A stretch of DNA of 64,000 nucleotides from Tipula vernalis (lineage: Eukaryota > Arthropoda > Insecta > Diptera > Tipulidae). The stretch covers positions 91,674,311 through 91,738,310 of the forward strand of contig OY282560.1 in the NCBI GenBank assembly GCA_958295665.1. Direction: 5' to 3'. The translations under genes were made by a program, and so were the position numbers. This document shows positions 26,100 through 39,639 of the stretch, piece by piece. Under the pieces are notes generated by a model. It was not told the DNA's origin and did no database searches. It saw only the letters and a list, made by a program, of their open reading frames with translations. Position 1 is the stretch's first letter; each line of letters starts with the position of its first letter.

Positions 26100-29000
26100 T
26101 ATTGATAGAGGTATCAACCATCGTAATCGGACCATTTTAGATTTTTGCCGCCCAAAAACTTGTGGGCTATAGCACAGTTAATTTTCAATAAAATTGAATT
26201 TTCTAAGAAATGTTTAGAAATAATCGAGCAATCAAAATGAAAATTGTCACAGCAATTACAGGTCCCGAAACCTATTGATAGAGGTATCAACCATCGTAAT
26301 CGGACCATTTAAGATTTTTGCCGCCCAAAAACTTGTGGGCTATAGCACAGTTAATTTTCAATAAAATTGAATTTTCTAAGAAATGTTTAGAAATAATCGA
26401 GCAATCAAAATGAAAATTGTCCCAGCAATTACAGGTCCCGAAACCTATTGATAGAGGTATCAACCATCGTAATCGGAACATTTTAGATTTTTGCCGCCCA
26501 AAAACTTGTGGGCTATAGCACAGTTAATTTTCAATAAAATTGAATTTTCTAAGAAATGTTTAGAAATAATCGAGCAATCAAAATGAAAATTGTCACAGCA
26601 ATTACAGGTCCCGAAACCTATTGATAGAGGTATCAACCATCGTAATCGAACCATTTTAGATTTTTGCCGCCCAAAAACTTGTGGGCTATAGCACAGTTAA
26701 TTTTCAATAAAATTGAGTTTTCTAAGAAATGTTTAGAAATAATCGACCAATCAAAATGAAAATTGTCCCAGCAATTACAGGTCCCGAAACCTATTGATAG
26801 AGGTATCAACCATCGTAATCGGACCATTTTAGATTTTTGCCGCCCAAAAACTTGTGGGCTATAGCACAGTTAATTTTCAATAAAATTGAATTTTCTAAGA
26901 AATGATTAGAAATAATCGAGTAATCAAAATGAAAATTGTCCCAGCAATTACAGGTCCCGAAATCTATTGATAGAGGTATCAACCATCGTAATCGGACCAT
27001 TTTAGATTTTTGCCGCCCAAAAACTTGTGGGCTATAGCACAGTTAATTTTCAATAAAATTGAATTTTCTAAGAAATGTTTAGAAATAATCGAGCAATCAA
27101 AATGAAAATTGTCACAGCAATTACAGGTCCCGAAACCTATTGATAGAGGTATCAACCATCGTAATCGGACCATTTTAGATTTTTGCCGCCCAAAAACTTG
27201 TGGGCTATAGCACAGTTAATTTTCAATAAAATTGAATTTTCTAACAAATGTTTAGTAATAATCGAGCAATCAAAATGAAAATTGTCCCAGCAATTACAGG
27301 TCCCGAAACCTATTGATAGAGGTATCAACCATCGTAATCGGACCATTTTAGATTTTTGCCGCCCAAAAACTTGTGGGCTATAGCACAGTTAATTTTCAAT
27401 AAAATTGAATTTTCTAAGAAATGATTAGAAATAATCGAGTAATCAAAATGAAAATTGTCCCAGCAATTACAGGTCCCGAAATCTATTGATAGAGGTATCA
27501 ACCATCGTAATCGGACCATTTTAGATTTTTGCCGCCCAAAAACTTGTGGGCTATAGCACAGTTAATTTTCAATAAAATTGAATTTTCTAAGAAATGTTTA
27601 GAAATAATCGAGCAATCAAAATGAAAATTGTCCCAGCAATTACAGGTCCCGAAACCTATTGATAGAGGTATCAACCATCGTAATCGGACCAATTAGATTT
27701 TTGCCGCCCAAAAACTTGTGGGCTATAGCACAGTTAATTTTCAATAAAATTGAATTTTCTAAGAAATGATTAGAAATAATCGAGTAATCAAAATGAAAAT
27801 TGTCCCAGCAATTACAGGTCCCGAAATCTATTGATAGAGGTATCAACCATCGTAATCGGACCATTTTAGATTTTTGCCGCCCAAAAACTTGTGGGCTATA
27901 GCACAGTTAATTTTCAATAAAATTGAATTTTCTAAGAAATGTTTAGAAATAATCGAGCAATCAAAATGAAAATTGTCCCAGCAATTACAGGTCCCGAAAC
28001 CTATTGATAGAGGTATCAACCATCGTAATCGGACCATTTTAGATTTTTGCCGCCCAAAAACTTGTGGGCTATAGCACAGTTAATTTTCAATAAAATTGAA
28101 TTTTCTAAGAAATGTTTAGAAATAATCGAGCAATCAAAATGAAAATTGTCACAGCAATTACAGGTCCCGAAACCTATTGATAGAGGTATCAACCATCGTA
28201 ATCGGACCATTTAAGATTTTTGCCGCCCAAAAACTTGTGGGCTATAGCACAGTTAATTTTCAATAAAATTGAATTTTCTAAGAAATGTTTAGAAATAATC
28301 GAGCAATCAAAATGAAAATTGTCCCAGCAATTACAGGTCCCGAAACCTATTGATAGAGGTATCAACCATCGTAATCGGAACATTTTAGATTTTTGCCGCC
28401 CAAAAACTTGTGGGCTATAGCACAGTTAATTTTCAATAAAATTGAATTTTCTAAGAAATGTTTAGAAATAATCGAGCAATCAAAATGAAAATTGTCACAG
28501 CAATTACAGGTCCCGAAACCTATTGATAGAGGTATCAACCATCGTAATCGAACCATTTTAGATTTTTGCCGCCCAAAAACTTGTGGGCTATAGCACAGTT
28601 AATTTTCAATAAAATTGAGTTTTCTAAGAAATGTTTAGAAATAATCGACCAATCAAAATGAAAATTGTCCCAGCAATTACAGGTCCCGAAACCTATTGAT
28701 AGAGGTATCAACCATCGTAATCGGACCATTTTAGATTTTTGCCGCCCAAAAACTTGTGGGCTATAGCACAGTTAATTTTCAATAAAATTGAATTTTCTAA
28801 GAAATGATTAGAAATAATCGAGTAATCAAAATGAAAATTGTCCCAGCAATTACAGGTCCCGAAATCTATTGATAGAGGTATCAACCATCGTAATCGGACC
28901 ATTTTAGATTTTTGCCGCCCAAAAACTTGTGGGCTATAGCACAGTTAATTTTCAATAAAATTGAATTTTCTAAGAAATGTTTAGAAATAATCGAGCAATC

Positions 29001-29770
29001 AAAATGAAAATTGTCACAGCAATTACAGGTCCCGAAACCTATTGATAGAGGTATCAACCATCGTAATCGGACCATTTTAGATTTTTGCCGCCCAAAAACT
29101 TGTGGGCTATAGCACAGTTAATTTTCAATAAAATTGAATTTTCTAAGAAATGTTTAGTAATAATCGAGCAATCAAAATGAAAATTGTCCCAGCAATTACA
29201 GGTCCCGAAACCTATTGATAGAGGTATCAACCATCGTAATCGGACCATTTTAGATTTTTGCCGCCCAAAAACTTGTGGGCTATAGCACAGTTAATTTTCA
29301 ATAAAATTGAATTTTCTAAGAAATGATTAGAAATAATCGAGCAATCAAAATGAAAATTGTCCCAGCAATTACAGGTCCCGAAATCTATTGATAGAGGTAT
29401 CAACCATCGTAATCGGACCATTTTAGATTTTTGCCGCCCAAAAACTTGTGGGCTATAGCACAGTTAATTTTCAATAAAATTGAATTTTCTAAGAAATGTT
29501 TAGAAATAATCGAGTAATCAAAATGAAAATTGTCCCAGCAATTACAGGTCCCGAAATCTATTGATAGAGGTATCAACCATCGTAATCGGACCAATTAGAT
29601 TTTTGCCGCCCAAAAACTTGTGGGCTATAGCACAGTTAATTTTCAATAAAATTGAATTTTCTAAGAAATGTTTAGTAATAATCGAGTAATCAAAATGAAA
29701 ATTGTCCCAGCAATTACAGGTCCCGAAACCTATTGATAGAGGTATCAACCATCGTAATCGGACCATTTTA
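26100..29770 (+). repeat. 11-monomer HOR, 1902-bp period, two copies
   Basis: Private changes recur exactly 1902 bp apart: cggaacatttta (26474/28376), atcgaccaatc (near 26.74/28.64 kb), aaatgattag with tcgagtaatc (near 26.90/28.80 kb), and ccaattagat (near 27.69/29.59 kb). 1902 is 11 x 173 minus one, accounted for by the single-base loss in the ccaattagat monomer. The match weakens beyond about 27.5/29.4 kb. Confidence 0.83.
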
Positions 29771-30405
29771 GATTTTTGCCGCCCAAAAACTTGTGGGCTA
29801 TAGCACAGTTAATTTTCAATAAAATTGAATTTTCTAAGAAATGTTTAGTAATAATCGAGCAATCAAAATGAAAATTGTCCCAGCAATTACAGGTCCCGAA
29901 ACCTATTGATAGAGGTATCAACCATCGTAATCGGACCATTTTAGATTTTTGCCGCCCAAAAACTTGTGGGCTATAGCACAGTTAATTTTCAATAAAATTG
30001 AATTTTCTAAGAAATGATTAGAAATAATCGAGTAATCAAAATGAAAATTGTCCCAGCAATTACAGGTCCCGAAACCTATTGATAGAGGTATCGACCATCG
30101 TAATCGGACCATTTTAGATTTTTGCCGCCCAAAAACTTGTGGGCTATAGCACAGTTAATTTTCAATAAAATTGAATTTTCTAAGAAATGTTTAGAAATAA
30201 TCGAGCAATCAAAATGAAAATTGTCCCAGCAATTACAAGTCCCGAAACCTATTGATAGAGGTATCAACCATCGTAATCGGACCATTTTAGATTTTTGCCG
30301 CCCAAAAACTTGTGGGCTATAGCACAGTTAATTTTCAATAAAATTGAATTTTCTAAGAAATGTTTAGAAATAATCGAGCAATGAAAATGAAAATTGTCCC
30401 AGCAA

Positions 30406-31319
30406 TTACAGGTCCCGAAACCTATTGATAGAGGTATCAACCATCGTAATCAGACCAATTAGATTTTTGCCGCCCAAAAACTTGTGGGCTATAGCACAGT
30501 TAATTTTCAATAAAATTGAATTTTCTAAGAAATGTTTAGAAATAATCGAGCAATCAAAATGAAAATTGTCCCAGCAATTACAGGTCCCGAAACCTATTGA
30601 TAGAGGTATCAACCATCGTAATCGGACCAATTAGATTTTTGCCGCCCAAAAACTTGTGGGCTATAGCACAGTTAATTTTCAATAAAATTGAATTTTCTAA
30701 GAAATGTTTAGAAATAATCGAGCAATGAAAATGAAAATTGTCCCAGCAATTACAGGTCCCGAAACCTATTGATAGAGGTATCAACCATCGTAATCGGACC
30801 AATTAGATTTTTGCCGCCCAAAAACTTGTGGGCTATAGCACAGTTAATTTTCAATAAAATTGAATTTTCTAAGAAATGTTTAGAAATAATCGAGCAATGA
30901 AAATGAAAATTGTCCCAGCAATTACAGGTCCCGAAACCTATTGATAGAGGTATCAACCATCGTAATCGGACCATTTTAGATTTTTGCCGCCCAAAAACTT
31001 GTGGGCTATAGCACAGTTAATTTTCAATAAAATTGAATTTTCTAAGAAATGTTTAGAAATAATCGAGCAATGAAAATGAAAATTGTCCCAGCAATTACAG
31101 GTCCCGAAACCTATTGATAGAGGTATCAACCATCGTAATCGGACCAATTAGATTTTTGCCGCCCAAAAACTTGTGGGCTATAGCACAGTTAATTTTCAAT
31201 AAAATTGAATTTTCTAAGAAATGTTTAGAAATAATCGAGCAATCAAAATGAAAATTGTCACAGCAATTACAGGTCCCGAAACCTATTGATAGAGGTATCA
31301 ACCATCGTAATCGGACCAT
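30406..31319 (+). repeat. Run dominated by 172-bp monomers
   Basis: Five monomers in a short stretch carry the one-base loss (ccaattagat near 30.46, 30.63, 30.80 and 31.14 kb, and ccatttagat near 31.32 kb). Several also have aatgaaaatg instead of aatcaaaatg. The local period is 172 bp for consecutive units, consistent with very recent amplification of one short monomer. Confidence 0.75.
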
Positions 31320-31460
31320 TTAGATTTTTGCCGCCCAAAAACTTGTGGGCTATAGCACAGTTAATTTTCAATAAAATTGAATTTTCTAAGAAATGTTTAG
31401 AAATAATCGAGCAATCAAAATGAAAATTGTCACAGCAATTACAGGTCCCGAAACCTATTG

Positions 31461-34400
31461 ATAGAGGTATCAACCATCGTAATCGGACCATTTTAGATTT
31501 TTGCCGCCCAAAAACTTGTGGGCTATAGCACAGTTGATTTTCAATAAAATTGAATATTTTAAGAAATGTTTAGTAATAATCGAGCAATCAAAATGAAAAT
31601 TGTCCCAGCAATTACAGGTCCCGAAACCTATTGATAGAGGTATCAACCATCGTAATCGGACCGAGAAATGTTTAGAAATAATCGAGCAATCAAAATGAAA
31701 ATTGTCCCAGCAATTACAGGTCCCGAAACCTATTGATAGAGGTATCAACCATCGTAATCGGACCATTTTAGATTTTTGCCGCCCAAAAACTTGTGGGCTA
31801 TAGCACAGTTAATTTTCAATAAAATTGAATTTTCTAAGAAATGTTTAGAAATAATCGAGCAATGAAAATGAAAATTGTCCCAGCAATTACAGGTCCCGAA
31901 ACCTATTGATAGAGGTATCAACCATCGTAATCGGACCAATTAGATTTTTGCCGCCCAAAAACTTGTGGGCTATAGCTTAGTTAATTTTCAATAAAATTGA
32001 ATTTTCTAAGAAATGTTTAGAAATAATCGAGCAATCAAAATGAAAATTGTCCCAGCAATTACAGGTCCCGAAACCTATTGATAGAGGTATCAACCATCGT
32101 AATCGGACCATTTTAGATTTTTGCCGCCCAAAAACTTGTGGGCTATAGCACAGTTGATTTTCAATAAAATTGAATTTTCTAAGAAATGTTTAGAAATAAT
32201 CGAGCAATCAAAATGAAAATTGTCCCAGCAATTACAGGTCCCGAAACCTATTGATAGAGGTATCAACCATCGTAATCGGACCATTTTAGATTTTTGCCGC
32301 CCAAAAACTTGTGGGCTATAGCACAGTTAATTTTCAATAAAATTGATTTTTCTAAGAAATGTTTAGAAATAATCGAGCAATCAAAATGAAAATTGTCCCA
32401 GCAATTACAGGTCCTGAAACCTATTGATAGAGGTATCAACCATCGTAATCGGACCATTTTAAATTTTTGCCGCCCAAAAACTTGTGGGCTATAGCACAGT
32501 TCATTTTCAATAAAATTGAATTTTCTAAGAAATGTTTAGAAATAATCGAGCAATCAAAATGAAAATTGTCACAGCAATTACAGGTCCCGAAACCTATTGA
32601 TAGAGGTATCAACCATCGTAATCGGACCATTTTAGATTTTTGCCGCCCAAAAACTTGTGGGCTATAGCACAGTTGATTTTCAATAAAATTGAATATTTTA
32701 AGAAATGTTTAGTAATAATCGAGCAATCAAAATGAAAATTGTCCCAGCAATTACAGGTCCCGAAACCTATTGATAGAGGTATCAACCATCGTAATCGGAC
32801 CATTTTAGATTTTTGCCGCCCAAAAACTTGTGGGCTATAGCACAGTTAATTTTCAATAAAATTGAATTTTCTAAGAAATGTTTAGAAATAATCGAGCAAT
32901 CAAAATGAAAATTGTCACAGCAATTACAGGTCCCGAAACCTATTGATAAAGGTATCAACCATCGTAATCGGACCATTTTAGATTTTTGCCGCCCAAAATC
33001 TTGTGGGCTATAGCACAGTTAATTTTCAATAAAATTGAATTTTCTAAGAAATGTTTAGAAATAATCGAGCAATCAAAATAAAAATTGTCACAGCAATTAC
33101 AGGTCCCGAAACCTATTGATAGAGGTATCAACCATCGTAATCGGACCATTTTAAATTTTTGCCGCCCAAAAACTTGTGGGCTATAGCACAGTTAATTTTC
33201 AATAAAATTGAATTTTCTAAGAAATGTTTAGAAATAATCGAGCAATCAAAATAAAAATTGTCACAGCAATTACAGGTCCCGAAACCTATTGATAGAGGTA
33301 TCAACCATCGTAATCGGACCATTTTAGATTTTTTGCCGCCCAAAAACTTGTGGGCTATAGCACAGTTGATTTTCAATAAAATTGAATATTTTAAGAAATG
33401 TTTAGTAATAATCGAGCAATCAAAATGAAAATTGTCCCAGCAATTACAGGTCCCGAAACCTATTGATAGAGGTATCAACCATCGTAATCGGACCATTTTA
33501 GATTTTTGCCGCCCAAAAACTTGTGGGCTATAGCACAGTTAATTTTCAATAAAATTGAATTTTCTAAGAAATGTTTAGAAATAATCGAGCAATGAAAATG
33601 AAAATTGTCCCAGCAATTACAGGTCCCGAAACCTATTGATAGAGGTATCAACCATCGTAATCGGACCAATTAGATTTTTGCCGCCCAAAAACTTGTGGGC
33701 TATAGCTTAGTTAATTTTCAATAAAATTGAATTTTCTAAGAAATGTTTAGAAATAATCGAGCAATCAAAATGAAAATTGTCCCAGCAATTACAGGTCCCG
33801 AAACCTATTGATAGAGGTATCAACCACCGTAATCGGACCATTTTAGATTTTTGCCGCCCAAAAACTTGTGGGCTATAGCACAGTTAATTTTCAATAAAAT
33901 TGAATTTTCTAAGAAATGTTTAGAAATAATCGAGCAATCAAAATGAAAATTGTCACAGCAATTACAGGTCCCGAAACCTATTGATAGAGGTATCAACCAT
34001 CGTAATCGGACCATTTTAGATTTTTGCCGCCCAAAAACTTGTGGGCTATAGCACAGTTAATTTTCAATAAAATTGAATTTTCTAAGAAATGTTTAGAAAT
34101 AATCGAGCAATCAAAATGAAAACTGTCACAGCAATTACAGGTCCCGAAACCTATTGATAGAGGTATCAACCATCGTAATCGGACCATTTTAGATTTTTGC
34201 CGCCCAAAAACTTGTGGGCTATAGCACAGTTGATTTTCAATAAAATTGAATATTTTAAGAAATGTTTAGTAATAATCGAGCAATCAAAATGAAAATTGTC
34301 CCAGCAATTACAGGTCCCGAAACCTATTGATAGAGGTATCAACCATCGTAATCGGACCATTTTAGATTTTTGCCGCCCAAAAACTTGTGGGCTATAGCAC

Positions 34401-37400
34401 AGTTAATTTTCAATAAAATTGAATTTTCTAAGAAATGTTTAGAAATAATCGAGCAATCAAAATGAAAATTGTCACAGCAATTACAGGTCCCGAAACCTAT
34501 TGATAGAGGTATCAACCATCGTAATCGGACCATTTTAGATTTTTGCCGCCCAAAAACTTGTGGGCTATAGCACAGTTAATTTTCAATAAAATTGAATTTT
34601 CTAAGAAATGTTTAGAAATAATCGAGCAATCAAAATGAAAATTGTCACAGCAATTACTGGTCCCGAAACCTATTGATAGAGGTATCAACCATCGTAATCG
34701 GACCATTTTAGATTTTTGCCGCCCAAAAACTTGTGGGCTATAGCACAGTTGATTTTCAATAAAATTGAATATTTTAAGAAATGTTTAGTAATAATCGAGC
34801 AATCAAAATGAAAATTGTCCCAGCAATTACAGGTCCCGAAACCTATTGATAGAGGTATCAACCATCGTAATCGGACCATTTTAGATTTTTGCCGCCCAAA
34901 AACTTGTGGGCTATAGCACAGTTAATTTTCAATAAAATTGATTTTTCTAAGAAATGTTTAGAAATAATCGAGCAATCAAAATGAAAATTGTCCCAGCAAT
35001 TACAGGTCCTGAAACCTATTGATAGAGGTATCAACCATCGTAATCGGACCATTTTAGATTTTTGCCGCCCAAAAACTTGTGGGCTATAGCACAGTTAATT
35101 TTCAATAAAATTGATTTTTCTAAGAAATGTTTAGAAATAATCGAGCAATCAAAATGAAAATTGTCACAGCAATTACTGGTCCCGAAACCTATTGATAGAG
35201 GTATCAACCATCGTAATCGGACCATTTTAGATTTTTGCCGCCCAAAAACTTGTGGGCTATAGCACAGTTAATTTTCAATAAAATTGAATTTTCTAAGAAA
35301 TGTTTAGAAATAATCGAGCAATCAAAATGAAAATTGTCACAGCAATTACTGGTCCCGAAACCTATTGATAGAGGTATCAACCATCGTAATCGGACCATTT
35401 TAGATTTTTGCCGCCCAAAAACTTGTGGGCTATAGCACAGTTCATTTTCAATAAAATTGAATTTTCTAAAAAATGTTTAGAAATAATCGAGCAATCAAAA
35501 TGAAAATTGTCACAGCAATTACAGGTCCCGAAACCTATTGATAGAGGTATCAACCATCGTAATCGGACCATTTTAGATTTTTGCCGCCCAAAAACTTGTG
35601 GGCTATAGCACAGTTGATTTTCAATAAAATTGAATATTTTAAGAAATGTTTAGTAATAATCGAGCAATCAAAATGAAAATTGTCCCAGCAATTACAGGTC
35701 CCGAAACCTATTGATAGAGGTATCAACCATCGTAATCGGACCATTTTAGATTTTTGCCGCCCAAAAACTTGTGGGCTATAGCACAGTTAATTTTCAATAA
35801 AATTGAATTTTCTAAGAAATGTTTAGAAATAATCGAGCAATCAAAATGAAAATTGTCACAGCAATTACAGGTCCCGAAACCTATTGATAGAGGTATCAAC
35901 CATCGTAATCGGACCATTTTAGATTTTTGCCGCCCAAAAACTTGTGGGCTATAGCACAGTTAATTTTCAATAAAATTGAATTTTCTAAGAAATGTTTAGA
36001 AATAATCGAGCAATCAAAATGAAAATTGTCACAGCAATTACAGGTCCCGAAACCTATTGATAGAGGTATCAACCATCGTAATCGGACCATTTTAGATTTT
36101 TGCCGCCCAAAAACTTGTGGGCTATAGCACAGTTGATTTTCAATAAAATTGAATATTTTAAGAAATGTTTAGTAATAATCGAGCAATCAAAATGAAAATT
36201 GTCCCAGCAATTACAGGTCCCGAAACCTATTGATAGAGGTATCAACCATCGTAATCGGACCATTTTAGATTTTTGCCGCCCAAAAACTTGTGGGCTATAG
36301 CACAGTTAATTTTCAATAAAATTGAATTTTCTAAGAAATGTTTAGAAATAATCGAGCAATCAAAATGAAAATTGTCACAGCAATTACAGGTCCCGAAACC
36401 TATTGATAAAGGTATCAACCATCGTAATCGGACCATTTTAGATTTTTGCCGCCCAAAAACTTGTGGGCTATAGCACAGTTGATTTTCAATAAAATTGAAT
36501 ATTTTAAGAAATGTTTAGTAATAATCGAGCAATCAAAATGAAAATTGTCCCAGCAATTACAGGTCCCGAAACCTATTGATAGAGGTATCAACCATCGTAA
36601 TCGGACCATTTTAGATTTTTGCCGCCCAAAAACTTGTGGGCTATAGCACAGTTAATTTTCAATAAAATTGAATTTTCTAAGAAATGTTTAGAAATAATCG
36701 AGCAATCAAAATGAAAATTGTCACAGCAATTACAGGTCCTGAAACCTATTGATAGAGGTATCAACCATCGTAATCGGACCATTTTAGATTTTTGCCGCCC
36801 AAAAACTTGTGGGCTATAGCACAGTTAATTTTCAATAAAATTGAATTTTCTAAGAAATGTTTAGAAATAATCGAGCAATCAAAATGAAAATTGTCACAGC
36901 AATTACAGGTCCCGAAACCTATTGATAGAGGTATCAACCATCGTAATCGGACCATTTTAGATTTTTGCCGCCCAAAAACTTGTGGGCTATAGCACAGTTG
37001 ATTTTCAATAAAATTGAATATTTTAAGAAATGTTTAGTAATAATCGAGCAATCAAAATGAAAATTGTCCCAGCAACTACAGGTCCCGAAACCTATTGATA
37101 GAGGTATCAACCATCGTAATCGGACCATTTTAGATTTTTGCCGCCCAAAAACTTGTGGGCTATAGCACATTTAATTTTCAATAAAATTGAATTTTCTAAG
37201 AAATGTTTAGAAATAATCGAGCAATCAAAATGAAAATTGTCACAGCAATTACAGGTCCCGAAACCTATTGATAGAGGTATCAACCATCGTAATCGGACCA
37301 TTTTAGATTTTTGCCGCCCAAAAACTTGTGAGCTATAGCACAGTTGATTTTCAATAAAATTGAATATTTTAAGAAATGTTTAGAAATAATCGAGCAATCA

Positions 37401-38644
37401 AAATGAAAATTGTCCCAGCAATTACAGGTCCCGAAACCTATTGATAGAGGTATCAACCATCGTAATCGGACCATTTTAGATTTTTGCCGCCCAAAAATTT
37501 GTGGGCTATAGCACAGTTAATTTTCAATAAAATTGATTTTTCTAAGAAATGTTTAGAAATAATCGAGCAATCAAAATGAAAATTGTCCCAGCAATTACAG
37601 GTCCTGAAACCTATTGATAGAGGTATCAACCATCGTAATCGGACCATTTTAGATTTTTGCCGCCCAAAAACTTGTGGGCTATAGCACAGTTAATTTTCAA
37701 TAAAATTGAATTTTCTAAGAAATGTTTAGAAATAATCGAGCAATCAAAATGAAAATTGTCACAGCAATTACAGGTCCCGAAACCTATTGATAGAGGTATC
37801 AACCATCGTAATCGGACCATTTTAGATTTTTGCCGCCCAAAAACTTGTGGGCTATAGCACAGTTAATTTTCAATAAAATTGAATTTTCTAAGAAATGTTT
37901 AGAAATAATCGAGCAATCAAAATGAAAATTGTCCCAGCAATTACAGGTCCCGAAACCTATTGATAGAGGTATCAACCATCGTAATCGGATCATTTTAGAT
38001 TTTTGCCGCCCAAAACTTGTGGACTATAGCACAGTTAATTTTCAATTAAATTGAATTTTCTAAGAAATGTTCAGAAATAATCGAGCAATCAAAACGAAAA
38101 TTGTCCCAGCAATTACAGGTCCCGAAACCTATTGATAGAGGTATCAACCATCGTAATCGGACCATTTTAGATTTTTGCCGCCCAAAAACTTGTGGGCTAT
38201 AGCACAGTTAATTTTCAACTAAATTGAATTTTCTAAGAAATGTTTAGAAATAATCGAGCAATCAAAATGAAAATTGTCCCAGCAATTACAGGTCCCGAAA
38301 CCTATTGATAGAGGTATCAACCATCGTAATCGGACCATTTTAGATTTTTGCCGCCCAAAAATTTGTGGGCTATAGCACAGTTGATTTTCAATAAAATTGA
38401 ATATTTTAAGAAATGTTTAGAAATAATCGAGCAATCAAAATGAAAATTGTCCCAGCAATTACAGGTCCCGAAACCTATTGATAGAGGTATCAACCATCGT
38501 AATCGGACCATTTTAGATTTTTGCCGCCCAAAAATTTGTGGGCTATAGCACAGTTGATTTTCAATAAAATTGAATATTTTAAGAAATGTTTAGAAATAAT
38601 CGAGCAATCAAAATGAAAATTGTTACAGCAATACAGGTCCGAAA
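31461..38644 (+). repeat. Array domain 4: KY monomers every 2-6 units
   Basis: KY monomers return and are separated mostly by gaattttc/gtcacagc monomers, commonly with two between (519-bp spacing at 34.17/34.69, 35.55/36.07 and 36.42/36.93 kb). The rare change gttcatttt occurs at about 32502 and 35443, exactly 17 monomers (2941 bp) apart, and cttagttaatt near 31.97 and 33.70 kb, ten monomers apart. The final KY monomer of the window is 38474-38644. Confidence 0.75.
31627..31728 (+). repeat. 102-bp deletion monomer
   Basis: After tcggacc (position 36) the sequence jumps to gagaaatg (position 109), losing 72 bases and gaining one G. It is a single-copy scar, with normal monomers on both sides. 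Confidence 0.9.
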
Positions 38645-38816
38645 CCTATTGATAGAGGTATCAACCATCGTAATCGGACCATTTTAGATTTTTGCCGCCC
38701 AAAAACTTGTGGGCTATAGCACAGTTAATTTTCAATAAATTTGAGTTTTCTAAGAAATGTTTAGAAATAATCGAGCAATCAAAATGAAAATTGTTACAGC
38801 AATACAGGTCCCGAAA

Positions 38817-38969
38817 CCTATTGATAGAGGTATCAACCATCGTAATCGGACCATTTTAGATTTTTGCCGCCCACAGTTAATTTTCAATTAAATTGAATTT
38901 TCTAAGAAATGTTTAGAAATAATCGAGCAATCAAAATGAAAATTGTCCCAGCAATTACAGGCCCCGAAA
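38817..38969 (+). repeat. 153-bp deletion monomer
   Basis: gccgccc is joined directly to acagttaatt; 20 bases covering the hairpin loop, right arm and linker are gone. It lies just past the last KY monomer, where the array composition changes. Confidence 0.9.
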
Positions 38970-39639
38970 CCTATTGATAGAGGTATCAACCATCGTAATC
39001 GGACCATTTTAGATTTTTGCCGCCCAAAAACTTGTGGGCTATAGCACAGTTAATTTTCAATAAAATTGAGTTTTCTAAGAAATGCTTAGAAATAATCGAG
39101 CAATCAAAATGAAAATTGTCACAGCAATTACAGGTCCCGAAACCTATTGATAGAGGTATCAACCATCGTAATCGGACCATTTTAGATTTTTGCCGCCCAA
39201 AAACTTGTGGGCTATAGCACAGTTAATTTTCAATAAAATTGAATTTTCTAAGAAATGTTTAGAAATAATCGAGCAATCAAAATGAAAATTGTCCCAGCAA
39301 TTACAGGTCCCGAAACCTATTGATAGAGGTATCAACCATCGTAATCGGACCATTTTAGATTTTTGCCGCCCAAAAACTTGTGGGCTATATAGCACAGTTA
39401 ATTTTCAATAAAATTGAATTTTCTAAGAAATGTTTAGAAATAATCGAGCAATCAAAATGAAAATTGTCCCAGCAATTACAGGTCCTGAAACCTATTGATA
39501 GAGGTATCAACCATCGTAATCGGATCATTTTAGATTTTTGCCGCCCAAAAACTTGTGGGCTATACACAGTTAATTTTCAATAAAATTGAATTTTCTAAGA
39601 AATGTTTAGAAATAATCGAGCAATCAAAATGAAAATTGT

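Larger units (their letters stand above)
24901..31460 (+). repeat. Array domain 3: KY-free, 172-bp monomers
   Basis: No KY monomer occurs between the one ending near 24.73 kb and the next near 31.53 kb. Typical here are the one-base-shorter ccaattagat monomers, aaatgattag and tcgagtaatc changes, and gaaatctattg. Part of it is an 11-monomer HOR with a 1902-bp period. One monomer (25245-25408) lacks nine bases of agaaataat. Confidence 0.75.
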
